Below, piece after piece: positions 27,494 to 34,744 of a DNA stretch of 64,000 bases. The translations under genes and the position numbers were made by a program. Source of the DNA: SEAL01 sp032153715 (GTDB taxonomy: Bacteria > Patescibacteriota > Saccharimonadia > Saccharimonadales > Saccharimonadaceae); the NCBI GenBank assembly GCA_032153715.1, contig JALDYR010000002.1, forward strand, positions 282,960-346,959. Direction: 5' to 3'. The notes beneath the pieces are model-generated. The model made no database searches. It saw nothing but the letters and a program-made list of their open reading frames with translations, and was not told the DNA's origin. Numbering within the stretch: position 1 is the stretch's first letter; each line of letters begins with the position of its first letter.

Positions 27494-28951
27494 TTGTTCT
27501 TTAGCGATTTCAAACATGTCTTTTGGCTCCTCTTCATTGAGGTACACTGAATTGTTGTGATGAGGTATCGTGTCAAGCGAAGAGAGATTTGGGCTAGCTG
27601 GTGGTTGAGGAGTGGTCGTATCGTCGCTGGTGGCTTCATGCCAGTCGTAGCCATCTTCAATGACAACAGCAGAGCCAGTGCTGCTACTACCTTGCTCAAG
27701 CTGTCGCCGACGCCACCATAAATAGCCAAATAAACTACCTCCCACTAATGTTGTGCCAACCACAAGGATGCCAATAAACGCAAAGAGGGTTACTGACGAT
27801 TCTGACTCATCTGTTTGCGGAGCGGCGGTGAGCGCAAAAGCAAACTCTTGAGTTTCAGGGGCGACGCCATCGGCGGGAATATCTTTTTTGACAACAGCAA
27901 ACGTAATACTTTTTGATGAGTAATTTGTTGTTATAGTGCCGCTATAGGTTCCCTCTGCGAGGCCAAGCGATAAAGTGCCTTCGTTTGTGGCTGTATAACT
28001 TTGTTGTCCAATATTAACCCGAGCTCCTGCCGAGGGAGTGTCACCTTCAGTGACTTTGAGGCGGACTGGATAGCCGCGCGTCGAGATAATTCCACTGTAA
28101 GTGCCGGTGAGGTTGCCAGCCGCTTGGGCTGACAGGGCGAAGTAGTAGCGCAGCCCGGGCGTCAGATCAGCTACCGATGCTTCATAGCTGCCGTCAGCGA
28201 GTTTTTTTACCTCAACTTTATTAGTAGTTTCAGTACGAGATGTCCCGTAGCGCAGCTCGGCACTAGCATTCTCCTTAGTGAGTTTCCAGGTGATTTTACT
28301 ACTAGTGTACTGCGAGATGACGGACACTTGGTCGATCAGCCCAGTTGAGTCGACAGTTGGCGCTTCTTCGACGACAGGCGCAGGCGTCGGAGTAGGCGTA
28401 GGTGCCGGTGCCGGAGTTGGCGTCGGAGTAGGCGTAGGTGCCGGTGCCGGAGTTGGCGTCGGAGTAGGCGTAGGTGCCGGTGCAGTGATTGAAAAAGAGG
28501 CACTATTTAAATTAGTCGTTGTATTGTTAATCTTGCTCTCGCCACTAAAGCCGACGCTAGCGGTGCCAGCCGCAATTGCTTGAAAAGTGACCGTAAAAAT
28601 ACCGACTTGGCCGGTTGGTCCTGGGCTCTTTGCGGCACTAAAGCCAATTGTACCGGCGCCAGCATTTTGTGTGGTAGAAATATCACCATAGCCGCCGGTG
28701 CTTGACACGCTGGTTACACGGAGGAGTCCGGCAGGGTATGTGACTGTGCCGGTTGCTTTTCCATTTTGCGCAACCGTCTCGACATAGCCGCGAATATTGA
28801 CCGTAAAAGAGGTGCCAACATTCATCTGTGACGAGGTTGGCGTGAGGTAGAGAGTATTGCCGGCTGCATAGGCTGGCACGACAAAAACACTAGACAGAGT
28901 CAAGATACAGGCGAGTGTGAACGATAGAATTTTTGAATATTTTTTTGTCAT
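27473..28951 (-). CDS. Cohesin-like surface protein with Pro/Thr linker (paralog 1)
   Basis: 492 residues. Signal peptide ending near VPAYAAG; a cohesin-like beta-sandwich (about 30-155) with NTLYLTPTSSQMNVGTSF; a linker of alternating Pro, Thr and Ala (about 158-190) encoded by a 36-bp tandem repeat; a fibronectin type III-like domain (SSKITWKLT to RYYFALSAQ); a carboxypeptidase-regulatory-like beta domain; a membrane helix near 395-420; and a polar cytoplasmic tail of about 70 residues. Cohesin-like folds bind partner modules or carbohydrate; no dockerin is seen in the window. The next upstream gene is its paralog. Confidence 0.75.
   Translation of the reverse strand: MTKKYSKILSFTLACILTLSSVFVVPAYAAGNTLYLTPTSSQMNVGTSFTVNIRGYVETVAQNGKATGTVTYPAGLLRVTSVSSTGGYGDISTTQNAGAGTIGFSAAKSPGPTGQVGIFTVTFQAIAAGTASVGFSGESKINNTTTNLNSASFSITAPAPTPTPTPTPAPAPTPTPTPTPAPAPTPTPTPAPVVEEAPTVDSTGLIDQVSVISQYTSSKITWKLTKENASAELRYGTSRTETTNKVEVKKLADGSYEASVADLTPGLRYYFALSAQAAGNLTGTYSGIISTRGYPVRLKVTEGDTPSAGARVNIGQQSYTATNEGTLSLGLAEGTYSGTITTNYSSKSITFAVVKKDIPADGVAPETQEFAFALTAAPQTDESESSVTLFAFIGILVVGTTLVGGSLFGYLWWRRRQLEQGSSSTGSAVVIEDGYDWHEATSDDTTTPQPPASPNLSSLDTIPHHNNSVYLNEEEPKDMFEIAKEQKKPPTL
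28387..28483. repeat. 36-bp tandem repeat coding the Pro/Thr linker
   Basis: Two full 36-bp copies starting tcggagtaggcgtaggtgcc (28387 and 28423) and a third of 25 bp (28459). The unit is a multiple of three, so copy-number change would alter linker length without a frameshift. Confidence 0.9.
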
Positions 28952-29014
28952 AGTGTTGGTATTTGAGCGTTTGTTTTATTGTAGCATAACCTCTTATAAT
29001 TGTCGGCCCGAGGC

Positions 29015-30715
29015 TTAACTGTGATGAATGATATCAAGCTCGCCAGTTCGAGGGTCAAAGATAGCGTCTGGGCTAGGAGGCGGCGGAGGAGCTGGTGCTG
29101 CGACGGGCATCGAAGGGGGTGGTGCGGAGATTGGTGGAGGCGCAGGGGTTGCGGCGAGAGTTGGCGTCGAGACGGGTGGCGGCGGTATCTCAATTGTCGC
29201 TGACGTGACGATCTCTGGCGAGTAGGACTCAGCAAAAGGTAGATCTGGCATGTTTTCACTAGCAGTAGAGGATAGCTCGGGTGTCATATTAGCGTCAGGC
29301 GCTGCAGAAACAACCTCAGCGAGTACTTGTGGCTGTGGAGCTGGGTTGATGGTTGCGGGCGCCCGCCACTCGTTATAGCGGTCAGTCATGACTGGTTCGA
29401 TAGCAACTTCGGTTACCTGGTTTGCTTCTTGTTCGGCACGGCGCCGTCGATAGAAGAGGAAGCCAAAGATGCTGGCAATCATGAATAAGGCGCCGCCGAC
29501 TGTAGCAAGAATCAGGCCGATAGATAGCGGTGGGGTGGTCGAGCTGGTCGGCGCGTTTGGGGTGATATTAAAGGTAAACTTTTGGGTTTCAGGGGTGCCG
29601 TTGGCGTTAATTGGTTTTGCGACTACGGCAAGCTTGACAGTGTGAGTTGACGAATCCGAGGCGGTGATGCTACCCGAATAGGTACCGGTTGCCAGCTCTA
29701 GGCTCACTTGGCCACTCTTGCTTGTTTGGTAGGTGTAGTTACCAATTTTCATTTTGACTGCCGCTGCAACCTGGCCGTTTTCTTTGACGAGGATTTCAAT
29801 TGGATATCCTCGAGTCGTGAAGGTTCCTTCGTAGGAAGCAGCTTTACCGTCGGAGGCGGTGGCGGTGATCGAGAAGTAGTATTGCTTACCTGGCTGAAGG
29901 TTCGCCAGGGTCGCATTGTAAAGGCCTTCATTGCTGCGAGTTACTTCAGCTCGGCTCGTGCGAGCTTCTTTTGATTCGCCGTACAGTAGTTGCGTGTTGC
30001 TACTTTCCAGCGATGTCTTCCAAGCAATTTCTGCACTGCTTCGCTTTGGTCCAGCCGTTACCTCGCGGATTTCGAGGCCGCCAGTACTTGTCTGGACAGG
30101 GGCAGGCTGGACTTCTTCCGGTGGCGTCAGAACAGGTGGTTCAGTGATGACTTCTGCTGGTGTTGGTGGCGTCGGGACGGGTGTCGGTGTTGGAGTGGGT
30201 GTTGGAGTGGGTGTTGGTGTCGGCGCTGGTGGGCTAGCGACAGTGTATGTTCCGCCATTGGCGTAAAGCGGTAAATCACGCTGAGCTCGCGTGGAAGAAG
30301 TAAAGGCGACCGAAGCTGTGCCAGCGGCGATCGCTTTAAATTTTATGGCAAACATAAACGTACTACTGGCGTTAGGGTAATAGTTTGATCGGTCAAAGGT
30401 AATTGTGCCAGCGCTATTATCAAAACTGCTTGAGGCAAACATTGTATAGTTACTGCCGGTCGTATCAAGCGCTATGACGTTCACGAGGTTTTTAGGAAAG
30501 GTGAGGCCGCCTTTGATAGTGATGGCGCCGGGGCTCTGCTGGCTGCGATCGACCATAAAGCGCACTGTAAATTCCGTCCCTGGTGTGACGTTTGCTGTGC
30601 TCGGCGTGAGGTAGAGGCCGATCTTAGGTATGGCATGTGCAGTGTGGCTTGGCATGAGTGAAATAAGTGCCATAAGGCTAAGGACGATTCCAAGGATGCG
30701 TTGCTGTTTTTTCAT
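29015..30715 (-). CDS. Cohesin-like surface protein with Pro/Thr linker (paralog 2)
   Basis: 566 residues, same order as its neighbour: signal peptide (about 1-28), cohesin-like domain with LYLTPSTANVTPGTEFTV, Pro/Thr linker (about 165-205), fibronectin-like domain (SSAEIAWKTSLESSN to YYFSITAT), carboxypeptidase-regulatory-like domain, membrane helix near 395-420 and a cytoplasmic tail of about 140 residues rich in Pro and Ala. The much longer tail is the main difference. TATAAT about 38 nt upstream of the start codon would serve as promoter. Confidence 0.75.
   Translation of the reverse strand: MKKQQRILGIVLSLMALISLMPSHTAHAIPKIGLYLTPSTANVTPGTEFTVRFMVDRSQQSPGAITIKGGLTFPKNLVNVIALDTTGSNYTMFASSSFDNSAGTITFDRSNYYPNASSTFMFAIKFKAIAAGTASVAFTSSTRAQRDLPLYANGGTYTVASPPAPTPTPTPTPTPTPTPVPTPPTPAEVITEPPVLTPPEEVQPAPVQTSTGGLEIREVTAGPKRSSAEIAWKTSLESSNTQLLYGESKEARTSRAEVTRSNEGLYNATLANLQPGKQYYFSITATASDGKAASYEGTFTTRGYPIEILVKENGQVAAAVKMKIGNYTYQTSKSGQVSLELATGTYSGSITASDSSTHTVKLAVVAKPINANGTPETQKFTFNITPNAPTSSTTPPLSIGLILATVGGALFMIASIFGFLFYRRRRAEQEANQVTEVAIEPVMTDRYNEWRAPATINPAPQPQVLAEVVSAAPDANMTPELSSTASENMPDLPFAESYSPEIVTSATIEIPPPPVSTPTLAATPAPPPISAPPPSMPVAAPAPPPPPSPDAIFDPRTGELDIIHHS
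30187..30222. repeat. 12-bp tandem repeat coding the linker of paralog 2
   Basis: Units of gtgttggagtgg at 30187 and 30199 with a diverged third unit. Like the repeat at 28387, it keeps frame. Confidence 0.75.
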
Positions 30716-30793
30716 ATTTGTTTTTACGCTGTTTTTATCTGTAAATTATACCATAAGCGGAAGCGTGTGGATACAATTGTGGCCAGGGTAAAA

Positions 30794-30835
30794 CCATAGA
30801 AAAAACCTCATGCAATCATGAGGTTTTTTCTATGG
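30794..30835 (-). terminator. Terminator of tRNA-Asp that includes the encoded CCA
   Basis: An 18-bp perfect stem (30794-30811 with 30818-30835, loop gcaatc) includes an A6/T6 tract. Its outer bases are the complement of the tRNA CCA end at 30833-30835, so the hairpin would pair the CCA in the primary transcript. Confidence 0.85.
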
Positions 30836-30908
30836 CGCGCTCGACCGGATTTGAACCGGCGATCTCCTCCGTGACAGGGAGGCGTGATAACCCCTTCACT
30901 ACGAGCGC
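30833..30908 (-). tRNA. tRNA-Asp (anticodon GTC)
   Basis: Acceptor GCGCTCG/CGAGCGC, anticodon loop reading CTGTCAC with anticodon GTC, T loop TTCAAAT, discriminator G and encoded CCA. All four arms fold. Confidence 0.96.
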
Positions 30909-31023
30909 ATGTAGTGCTTTGGCCTAAGCTCTAGATATGATAGCAGTTTTTAGCCCCTGTTGCAACAGGATTGAGACCGTTTCTTTCTCGGAAGTGAAAT
31001 GTTATAATTATTCGGTACGGTAT

Positions 31024-31099
31024 GCCGCTGTAGCTCAGCTGGTAGAGCGGCGCTTTCGTAAAGCGTAGGTCACCGGTTCAAATCCGGTCAGCGGCTCCA
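31024..31099 (+). tRNA. tRNA-Thr (anticodon CGT)
   Basis: Acceptor GCCGCTG/CAGCGGC, anticodon loop TTCGTAA (CGT), T arm CCGG/CCGG around TTCAAAT, discriminator T and encoded CCA. The U73 discriminator matches the A of the T-box bulge upstream of thrS. Confidence 0.96.
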
Positions 31100-31120
31100 T
31101 TATTAGAATAAGCAATTATT

Positions 31121-31498
31121 ATGAAACTATCACTTACTCCTCATATCAAAACCATTCTCGCTGATCGCCATCTAGTGTTGATCTTGAGTCTGTTGACGCT
31201 GTTGACGGTTATTTTCTGTCTTTATGTTGCCGTGAATCTTAATCCGAGTGAACTACAGGTGGTAACGCACTATACGGCGTTTGGTTCAACAAACTTTTAC
31301 CGTGATAAATGGTACTACCTGATTAACTTTATTGCCTTTGGTGTGGTGTCGTTGGCAGCGTATATTACGCTAACGGGTAAGATATTCATTCAAAAAGGCA
31401 GAGAATTGGCAATTCCGTTTGCGTGGCTTGGAGTTGTCACGCTGTTTATTGCTATGACTGTCGCTTACCAGGTGCTAAAGATTGCGGCACTGTCATAA
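31121..31498 (+). CDS. Small membrane protein upstream of the glycosyltransferase
   Basis: 125 residues with three predicted membrane helices (about 16-40, 62-84 and 98-120) and a short loop with YTAFGSTNFYRDKWYY. It ends 3 nt before the glycosyltransferase gene, so the two are probably cotranscribed. No family recognised. Confidence 0.7.
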   Translation: MKLSLTPHIKTILADRHLVLILSLLTLLTVIFCLYVAVNLNPSELQVVTHYTAFGSTNFYRDKWYYLINFIAFGVVSLAAYITLTGKIFIQKGRELAIPFAWLGVVTLFIAMTVAYQVLKIAALS

Positions 31499-31501
31499 TT
31501 T

Positions 31502-33181
31502 ATGAGTACGAATGATCTAGAGATTCCGCTTGGCAAACGAACAAAAGCGTATCGCTTTTTTGAGATGCTCCCCGCGTTATTAAGCTATGGCGCGATCATT
31601 CTTTTGGTTGTCTTGTCGATCTTTAATCCATTACTTGCTGCTATTTACCTCTTAGCGGTGATTATTACTACCTTGGTGAAGGCCTTTGGGATTGCCTTTC
31701 ACACGATCGGTGGCCGTAATCGATTAAATGCCGCTCAGAAAGTCGACTGGCATCATCGTCTGCAGATGTTAGAGGATCCGGTTGATAGCCACGAAAAGCT
31801 GACATCACTGACAGGAAATAGTTTTGGGTTTGCGCAGCACGTCGCAAATGTTGCCGCACTTGCCGAGCAGTCCAGTAGCTACCCAAAGCCATCACAGCTG
31901 TACAACGCTGTGATCATTGCCGCATACAATGAATCACTTGATGTGCTTGAGCCCACACTGCAGTCAGTGGCGGAAACAACATATGATAACGATCATCTGA
32001 TTATTGTATTGGCATACGAAGAGCGTGGCGGCGAGGCGATGGCATCGACCGCGAAGCTGCTCGAAAAGAAGTTTAAAGGTGTATTCAAAGAGTTTCATCT
32101 AGTGAAGCATCCAAAGGATCTTGCTGAGGAGGTTCGGGGTAAAGGTGGAAATATTACTTACGCCGGTAAGTTTTTAAAGCAGTGGTTAAAGAAACAACAC
32201 ATTGCATATTCCGATGTTATAGTAACAACGCTCGATAGCGACAACCGTCCACATAAGACGTACTTTGATTACGTCACATACGAATATATTGTTCACCCAG
32301 ATCGCAAACAGCTGTCGTATCAGCCGGTTTCGTTGTTCCTAAATAACATTTGGGATGCACCGGCACCAATGCGCGTCGTGGCAACGGGTAACTCCTTCTG
32401 GAATATTATTAGCTCAATGCGACCACATACGCTTCGTAACTTTGCGTCACACTCACAGCCAATGGACGCCTTGGTTGAAATGGACTTTTGGAGCACACGA
32501 ACTATTGTCGAGGACGGCCACCAGTACTGGCGTAGCTACTTCCACTTTAAGGGTGAGTATGCTGTTGCGCCAATCTTTGTTCCTATTTATCAGGATGCAG
32601 TCTTATCGGATACGTATGTACGGACGCTAAAGGCGCAGTTTATTCAACTTCGCCGCTGGGCTTATGGTGCATCAGATGTGCCATATGTTGCGACGCGTGT
32701 CTTTAGTCGCAACCGACAAGTGTCGTTCTTTGGTGGCTTTGCTCGACTGGTGCGCTTGATTGACGGGCATGTCACGCTTGCGAGCGTTTCGCTACTTGTG
32801 GCGTTTGGTGGCTGGATACCGCTACTTATTAATAGTGAAGCCTCACTGAGTATCGTGGCGCATCAGCTGCCCGAGGTGATTAGCGGTGTTCAGCGCATTG
32901 CGATGGCTGGATTGTTCATTACTGTCTTCTTGGCCTTTAAGATGCTGCCGCCGCGACCTGCACGCTATAAACGCCGTCGCACAGTGTGGATGCTGGCGCA
33001 ATGGTGTCTTATGCCTGTGACAGCTATTGTCTATAGCTCAGCCTCGGCTTTTACGTCACAGACCGCACTCTTCCTTGGTCGCTACTTTGACAAATTTGAT
33101 GTGACCGAAAAGGCGACAGTCGTGTCGGGCGACAGTACTAAGAAGCAATTGAAGGTCGGCCGCGACGACGCACGCTCGTAA
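31502..33181 (+). CDS. Membrane glycosyltransferase, GT2 family
   Basis: 559 residues: two N-terminal membrane helices (about 22-65), a GT2 catalytic domain and C-terminal helices (about 420-515). Visible are the NAVIIAAYNE start of the GT-A fold, the metal-binding LDSDN, the acceptor-side VEDGHQYW and the QLRRW (QxxRW) motif of processive synthases. It could extend or export a surface polysaccharide. The 3' end overlaps the convergent NrdR-like gene by 44 nt. Confidence 0.85.
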   Translation: MSTNDLEIPLGKRTKAYRFFEMLPALLSYGAIILLVVLSIFNPLLAAIYLLAVIITTLVKAFGIAFHTIGGRNRLNAAQKVDWHHRLQMLEDPVDSHEKLTSLTGNSFGFAQHVANVAALAEQSSSYPKPSQLYNAVIIAAYNESLDVLEPTLQSVAETTYDNDHLIIVLAYEERGGEAMASTAKLLEKKFKGVFKEFHLVKHPKDLAEEVRGKGGNITYAGKFLKQWLKKQHIAYSDVIVTTLDSDNRPHKTYFDYVTYEYIVHPDRKQLSYQPVSLFLNNIWDAPAPMRVVATGNSFWNIISSMRPHTLRNFASHSQPMDALVEMDFWSTRTIVEDGHQYWRSYFHFKGEYAVAPIFVPIYQDAVLSDTYVRTLKAQFIQLRRWAYGASDVPYVATRVFSRNRQVSFFGGFARLVRLIDGHVTLASVSLLVAFGGWIPLLINSEASLSIVAHQLPEVISGVQRIAMAGLFITVFLAFKMLPPRPARYKRRRTVWMLAQWCLMPVTAIVYSSASAFTSQTALFLGRYFDKFDVTEKATVVSGDSTKKQLKVGRDDARS

Positions 33182-33584
33182 TTAGATGATAGCGAGCCGC
33201 ATACTGGACGGCGGCAAGCTCATCGAATCGTTTCAGGACGCTATGAGTCGTAGCGGCAATACGCTCAGTAGTGAGTGTCTCGGGGTTCATCGAGAGTTGC
33301 TCTTCGACAGTTTGCGCAAGCCAGAGGCTGTCATACTGAGCTGCACGTGGGTTATGCGCGAAGGCTGCTGCAATGCTCAGAAGGAGTTTGCCAAGATTAA
33401 AGGTGTCGGTCTGTCCGCCGTCTAGGTGGATTTTTTTATTTTCAGCCAAGGCTGGACGCTCATAGGTTGTAAAGAGTGTGCCAGAGGCGATGCCTTGCCG
33501 TCGTCGCCAGACGACCGGCGTCTTTTTGCTGGCACGCGAGTTAATTACCTTGGTTGTTTCATTTTTTGAATATAAACAAATCAT
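33138..33584 (-). CDS. NrdR-like ATP-cone protein without the zinc ribbon cysteines
   Basis: 148 residues that align along the whole NrdR plan: an N-terminal ribbon region with VINSRASKKTPVVWRRR and LFTTYERP, then an ATP-cone domain with FNLGKLLLSIAAAF and LKRFDELAAVQYAARYH. NrdR represses ribonucleotide reductase genes in response to dATP/ATP. The four zinc cysteines of NrdR are reduced to one (Cys3): the second CxxC is replaced by GIASGT. DNA binding through a zinc ribbon therefore seems lost or changed. It overlaps the convergent glycosyltransferase gene. Confidence 0.78.
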   Translation of the reverse strand: MICLYSKNETTKVINSRASKKTPVVWRRRQGIASGTLFTTYERPALAENKKIHLDGGQTDTFNLGKLLLSIAAAFAHNPRAAQYDSLWLAQTVEEQLSMNPETLTTERIAATTHSVLKRFDELAAVQYAARYHLITSVRRRGRPSIAS

Positions 33585-33654
33585 GTCTATATATTGTCAT
33601 ACAGCTATTAAAAATGCTAGTGGATAACTGACAGTGGTGGGTGGAAAACTAAAA

Positions 33655-33676
33655 ACTACCTCGATAAAGAGGTAGT
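33655..33676 (-). terminator. Terminator of the 46-residue gene
   Basis: Stem actacctc (33655-33662) / gaggtagt (33669-33676); on the minus strand it is followed by TTTTTAGTTTT. Confidence 0.75.
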
Positions 33677-33701
33677 CTTAGCAGGCTAGGGCAGGGTACG
33701 T

Positions 33702-33842
33702 TTAATTTACTTTTTTGCCAGGTCGTAAGTGGACCGAATTTTTTGCATCGTTCCAAGTGCGATCGTACTCGAATGAAATATTAAATTTTTCGAGTGCAGA
33801 CGGCTTTTTCGTAATATGTGTTTGTTTGTGCTGATTAGCCAT
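33702..33842 (-). CDS. 46-residue basic protein, hypothetical
   Basis: A short frame, easily missed, that I translate as a 46-residue protein beginning MANQHKQTHITKKPS and ending LRPGKKVN. It is basic with a central FEYDRTWNDAK. Support for a real gene: a consensus promoter (TTGACA, 17-nt spacer, TAATAT) whose -10 box ends 6 nt before the ATG, and a terminator 25 nt after the stop. Function unknown; size and charge would suit a nucleic-acid or ribosome-binding protein, but nothing shows this. Confidence 0.72.
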   Translation of the reverse strand: MANQHKQTHITKKPSALEKFNISFEYDRTWNDAKNSVHLRPGKKVN

Positions 33843-33848
33843 GTGTTT

Positions 33849-33877
33849 ATATTAGCACAAGCATGATATTTTGTCAA
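33849..33877 (-). promoter_or_regulatory. Consensus promoter of the 46-residue gene
   Basis: On the minus strand TTGACA (33872-33877), 17-nt spacer, TAATAT (33849-33854), then 6 nt to ATG. One of the best promoters in the window. Confidence 0.85.
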
Positions 33878-34001
33878 CTATCGTTATGTTTATAAATATA
33901 TCACAAGCGGTATGAAGGTGGGGGAAATTTGCTATTTTACCCCGTGGAAAACTTTTACCTACATGGGGACAAAATAGGCCCGATCAACGGCCATAAAAAA
34001 T

Positions 34002-34018
34002 CCCCATACAGGATGGGG
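34002..34018 (-). terminator. Terminator of the 77-residue gene
   Basis: ccccat / atgggg stem followed on the minus strand by ATTTTTTA. Confidence 0.75.
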
Positions 34019-34037
34019 AGAGTTGAACAGCGATTAG

Positions 34038-34271
34038 CTAGCGTTGGGTAATCATGATTGCGAGGTTGGAAATATACTGAGCGGGATCGACGAGTTTATT
34101 CTTGCGAAGATAGGCTAAATGGATTTCGACAAAAGGTAGCTGACTATCGGGGTAGTCACTTGCTTGCGGGCTGTACATTGATTTTGTGACCATTTTTGGA
34201 TTATCTTGCATCACAGTCAGACGCTTGCGAGCTTCGTCGAGGTCGATGTAGGAGTTGGCTGGAGCACTCAT
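34038..34271 (-). CDS. Hypothetical 77-residue protein
   Basis: The Met at 34271 is chosen because aggaaag lies 6 nt upstream; an upstream TTG would add 29 residues that look unstructured. The protein has polar, mostly helical segments (DLDEARKRLTVMQDN, FVEIHLAYLRKNKLV) and no membrane helix. Not recognised. It has its own terminator. Confidence 0.6.
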   Translation of the reverse strand: MSAPANSYIDLDEARKRLTVMQDNPKMVTKSMYSPQASDYPDSQLPFVEIHLAYLRKNKLVDPAQYISNLAIMITQR

Positions 34272-34391
34272 GTGTATCTTTCCTGCACGGAAATTGTGCA
34301 TATACTGTGTCCAGTATGCGCTTTTTTTAGTAAAATAGCGAATTTGTTTTCTTGCCAAATTAAAAACCGGTCAGTCGACCGGATCTTAATT

Positions 34392-34468
34392 TGGTGGGCG
34401 ATAGAGGATTTGAACCTCTGACCCCCACAACGTCAATGTGGTGCTCTAGCCAGCTGAGCTAATCGCCC
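34392..34468 (-). tRNA. tRNA-Val (anticodon GAC)
   Basis: Acceptor GGGCGAT/ATCGCCC, anticodon stem CCACA/TGTGG around TTGACGT (GAC), T loop TTCAAAT, discriminator A, encoded CCA. Confidence 0.96.
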
Positions 34469-34524
34469 TCAGCTGTCCTATAGTATCAAAAGAGACGGCT
34501 TGTTGCAATAACTGAGGTGATTCT

Positions 34525-34720
34525 GTATGATTGAAACTAAGCAATGACGCGGAGTAACCGCCCGCCGAGCTTCGTGGGATGTCGCAAATGTACGATAACG
34601 TTAGCGTCACAAGTGCTCTAGGTAACTAGAGAAGTCCGGTGGAACCACCCGAACAGTTCGGGTCCGAGACATGCGATTTATGGATTTATAGATTGAATCT
34701 GAACATCGCATGTTTTTTAT
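34525..34720 (+). promoter_or_regulatory. T-box leader of thrS (transcription attenuator)
   Basis: A stem I-like domain is closed by tgacgc (34545-34550) / gcgtca (34604-34609). The antiterminator is textbook: helix A1 gtccgg (34634-34639) with ccgagac (34664-34670), bulge tggaacc (34640-34646), helix A2 acccgaa (34647-34653) with ttcgggt (34657-34663). The terminator acatgcgat (34669-34677) / atcgcatgt (34705-34713) plus T run follows. The bulge tetranucleotide TGGA is complementary to the TCCA end of tRNA-Thr at 31024. Uncharged tRNA-Thr should therefore raise thrS transcription. The specifier codon cannot be assigned with certainty (ACG near 34597 is a candidate). Confidence 0.87.
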
Positions 34721-34744
34721 TTACTAAAACAAAGGAGAACAGAC

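Noticed and set aside
28278..28583. Plus-strand frame with long Gly/Val/Ala runs
   Set aside because: It is the antisense shadow of the Pro/Thr linker repeat; the minus-strand protein has a signal peptide, domains and a membrane helix.
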